Origin: Thermoleophilia bacterium
GTDB lineage: Bacteria > Actinomycetota > Thermoleophilia > Gaiellales > SKUG01
Direction of reading: 5' to 3'
DNA length: 7,829 nucleotides
Assembly (NCBI GenBank): GCA_025964455.1
Contig: JAOPYU010000110.1
Location: forward strand, 1 to 7,829
Below, in pieces: positions 6,461 through 7,829 of the stretch; position 1 is the stretch's first letter; every line of letters begins with the position of its first letter. The notes under the pieces were generated by a model that saw only the letters and a program-made list of their open reading frames with translations, was not told where the DNA came from and did not search any database. A program made the translations under genes and the position numbers.

Positions 6461-7350
6461 TCGAGGTCGGCGCCGTGCCCGAAGGTGTCCCGACGAGCGT
6501 GGGCGACGCCGTCCGCGTGGTGACCAAGGCGATCGGCGATGCCGGCGTCGGCGACACGCCGCGCCTGGATGCCGAGCTGCTGGTGGGGCACGTGAGCGGG
6601 CTCGATCGCGTCGGACTGCGTGTCTCGGACGACCAGGTGCTGGAGCCGGCGACGTGGATGACGCTCGACGCGCTGGTGGGTCGGCGCCTCGCCGGCGAGC
6701 CGGTCGCCTACCTGCTCGGCACGGCCTGGTTCTACGGGCGCGAGTTCCAGGTGGATCGGCGCGTGCTCGTGCCGCGGCCGGAGACCGAGTTGCTGGTGGA
6801 GCTCGCCCTCACGCACTTCGCCGACCACGCGACCTCCTCGACCTTCGTCGATGCGTGCACGGGGAGCGGATGCGTCGCGATCTCGATCGCAGCCGAGCTC
6901 GAGGGGCGGGCCCGTGTGCTGGCGACTGACATCTCGGCCGAGGCGCTCGAGGTGGCGGCTGCCAACGCGGCGCGGCATGGCGTCGACGTGGACCTGCGTG
7001 CGGGTGACCTGCTTGCTGCGGTGGCCGATGAGCGGCGCGTTGCCGTGGTCACGGCAAATCCACCGTACGTCGACGGCGCTGACGCCGAGGGGCTCGAATC
7101 GGGCGTGCGCGACCACGAGCCGGCCGTCGCGCTGTTCGTGCCGGAGGAGGGCGTGGATGCGTTCTTCGCACGGCTCGCGCGCGAGGCGCTCGGGGTGCTG
7201 GAGCCCGGCGGGATGCTCGCGGTCGAGCACGGTTCGGGCCAGCGCGAGGTCGTGCAGCGCGCATTCCACGCCGCCGGATTCGTGGAGGTGCGCGGCGTCG
7301 ACGACCTGGCCGGGATCGATCGTGTCGTGGTCGGCCACGCATCGGGGTAG
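6457..7350 (+). CDS. prmC: Release factor glutamine N5-methyltransferase
   Basis: A 297-residue SAM-dependent enzyme that methylates the GGQ glutamine of release factors, here expected to be Q232 of the RF1 encoded just upstream. The N-terminal helical substrate-binding domain covers about 12-95 and includes PRLDAELLVGH (35-45) and EPVAYLLG (81-88). The Rossmann-like catalytic domain follows, with LVPRPETE (104-111), the SAM loop VDACTGSGCVAIS (131-143), the acidic strand end ATDIS (156-160) and the diagnostic NPPY (201-204) that holds the target glutamine. The ATG start lies in the ATGA overlap with the prfA stop, which implies translational coupling. The frame stays open further upstream inside prfA, but that part does not resemble the family. 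The length is normal (E. coli PrmC has 277 residues). Confidence 0.95.
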   Translation: MIEVGAVPEGVPTSVGDAVRVVTKAIGDAGVGDTPRLDAELLVGHVSGLDRVGLRVSDDQVLEPATWMTLDALVGRRLAGEPVAYLLGTAWFYGREFQVDRRVLVPRPETELLVELALTHFADHATSSTFVDACTGSGCVAISIAAELEGRARVLATDISAEALEVAAANAARHGVDVDLRAGDLLAAVADERRVAVVTANPPYVDGADAEGLESGVRDHEPAVALFVPEEGVDAFFARLAREALGVLEPGGMLAVEHGSGQREVVQRAFHAAGFVEVRGVDDLAGIDRVVVGHASG

Positions 7351-7353
7351 GAG
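7349..7353 (+). promoter_or_regulatory. Shine-Dalgarno for the TsaC/Sua5-family gene, overlapping the prmC stop
   Basis: AGGAG begins in the prmC TAG codon (7348-7350) and ends six bases before the ATG at 7360. It supports that start and suggests that the two genes are translated from one message. Confidence 0.65.
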
Positions 7354-7359
7354 CGCTGC

Positions 7360-7829
7360 ATGCTCATCCTCAAGGATCCCGCGCCTGACAGTGCCGAGCT
7401 CGGCTACGTACGACGCGCCCTCGAGCAGGGCGAGCTGGTCGTCGTGCCGACAGACACCGTCTACGGCATCGCCGCCCTCGCGGGAGACGAGGCTGCGGTC
7501 TCGCGACTGTACGCGGCGAAGGGCCGCGATGTGTCACAGGCGACCGCCGTCATCTTCGGCTCGGTCACGGCAGCTCGTGAGGCATTCCCGGAGCTGAGCG
7601 CGCGCGCCACGTGGGCGCTGCAGTCGCTCCTGCCCGGCCCGTGGACGCTCATCGTCGAGAACCCCGCGGGTCACATGCCGTGGCTGACTGGTGGCGCAGC
7701 TGCGCCGATCGGGTTGCGGGTGCCGGCCGGCGCGCTGGACCTGCCACCGATCGCGGCGTCGAGCGCCAATCGCAGTGGCGAGCCGACGATCCAGCGCGTC
7801 CAGGAGCTCGACGGCGAGCTGGCAAGCAC
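7360..7829 (+). CDS. L-threonylcarbamoyladenylate synthase, TsaC/YrdC/Sua5 family (3' truncated by window)
   Basis: The first 156 residues of a YrdC-fold enzyme that makes threonylcarbamoyl-AMP from threonine, bicarbonate and ATP for the universal t6A modification at position 37 of ANN-decoding tRNAs. Visible family motifs are VVVPTDTVYGIAAL (27-40), the KxR motif K54-G55-R56, LLPGPWTLIV (90-99), IGLRVP (117-122) and ASSANRSGEPT (133-143). The segment after KxR is atypical: D57 and A61 stand where prolines are common. The frame is open to the window end. A YrdC-only protein of about 190-210 residues would end shortly beyond, so the window cannot show whether a Sua5-type C-terminal domain is present. 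It is the third gene of the prfA-prmC run, nine bases after prmC. A prfA-prmC-ywlC order is common in bacteria. Confidence 0.9.
   Translation, partial: MLILKDPAPDSAELGYVRRALEQGELVVVPTDTVYGIAALAGDEAAVSRLYAAKGRDVSQATAVIFGSVTAAREAFPELSARATWALQSLLPGPWTLIVENPAGHMPWLTGGAAAPIGLRVPAGALDLPPIAASSANRSGEPTIQRVQELDGELAS

Noticed and set aside
6310..7338. A 342-codon - strand frame opposite prmC
   Set aside because: Composition is His/Arg-rich and unlike any family I know; prmC on the other strand has all its motifs.
1..7829. Search for a mobile element, toxin-antitoxin pair, CRISPR array, defence island or tRNA
   Set aside because: Apart from the edge-truncated aminotransferase, genes are housekeeping or metabolic with uniform composition and tight packing; no repeats, integrase or insertion boundaries were seen by eye.

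Overview
The window is a dense, high-GC bacterial chromosome segment: seven genes, two of them cut by the window edges, with almost no intergenic DNA. GTG starts, very short gaps and several stop/start junctions, the ergothioneine genes, and a PASTA-tailed class A penicillin-binding protein together suggest a member of the Actinomycetota, possibly a deep lineage such as Thermoleophilia. That placement is inference from gene content and composition only. No transposase, phage gene, tRNA, rRNA or CRISPR array is visible, and no stretch over 300 bases lacks a gene.

Left block (1-804, + strand): the last 43 residues of a DegT/DnrJ/EryC1/StrS-type PLP aminotransferase, then ten bases later a complete 3-methyladenine DNA glycosylase of the AAG/MPG family. 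This block runs head-on into the middle block, with only three bases between the two stop codons and a small imperfect hairpin spanning them.

Middle block (5333 down to 808, - strand): a tightly packed probable operon in the order egtB - egtD - class A PBP. EgtD trimethylates histidine to hercynine, and EgtB adds the sulfur donor to hercynine, so two central steps of ergothioneine synthesis are encoded side by side. The genes for gamma-glutamylcysteine synthesis, amidohydrolysis and C-S lyase are not in the window. The PBP gene starts two bases after the egtD stop, with its Shine-Dalgarno sequence inside the egtD coding end.

Right block (5393-7829, + strand): prfA (release factor 1) - prmC (the methyltransferase that modifies the GGQ glutamine of release factors) - a TsaC/Sua5-family threonylcarbamoyl-AMP synthase truncated by the window end. 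All three act in translation: termination, maturation of the termination factor, and the t6A tRNA modification. prfA and prmC overlap by ATGA, and the third gene follows after nine bases.

The egt/PBP operon and the translation operon diverge from a 59-bp region with -10-like hexamers close to both start codons. I see no clearly novel system here. The points most worth a second look are the Val at the EgtD position equivalent to M. smegmatis Met252, the compact egtBD-PBP operon, the possible leaderless divergent promoters, and a hexanucleotide repeat next to the PBP KTG motif.
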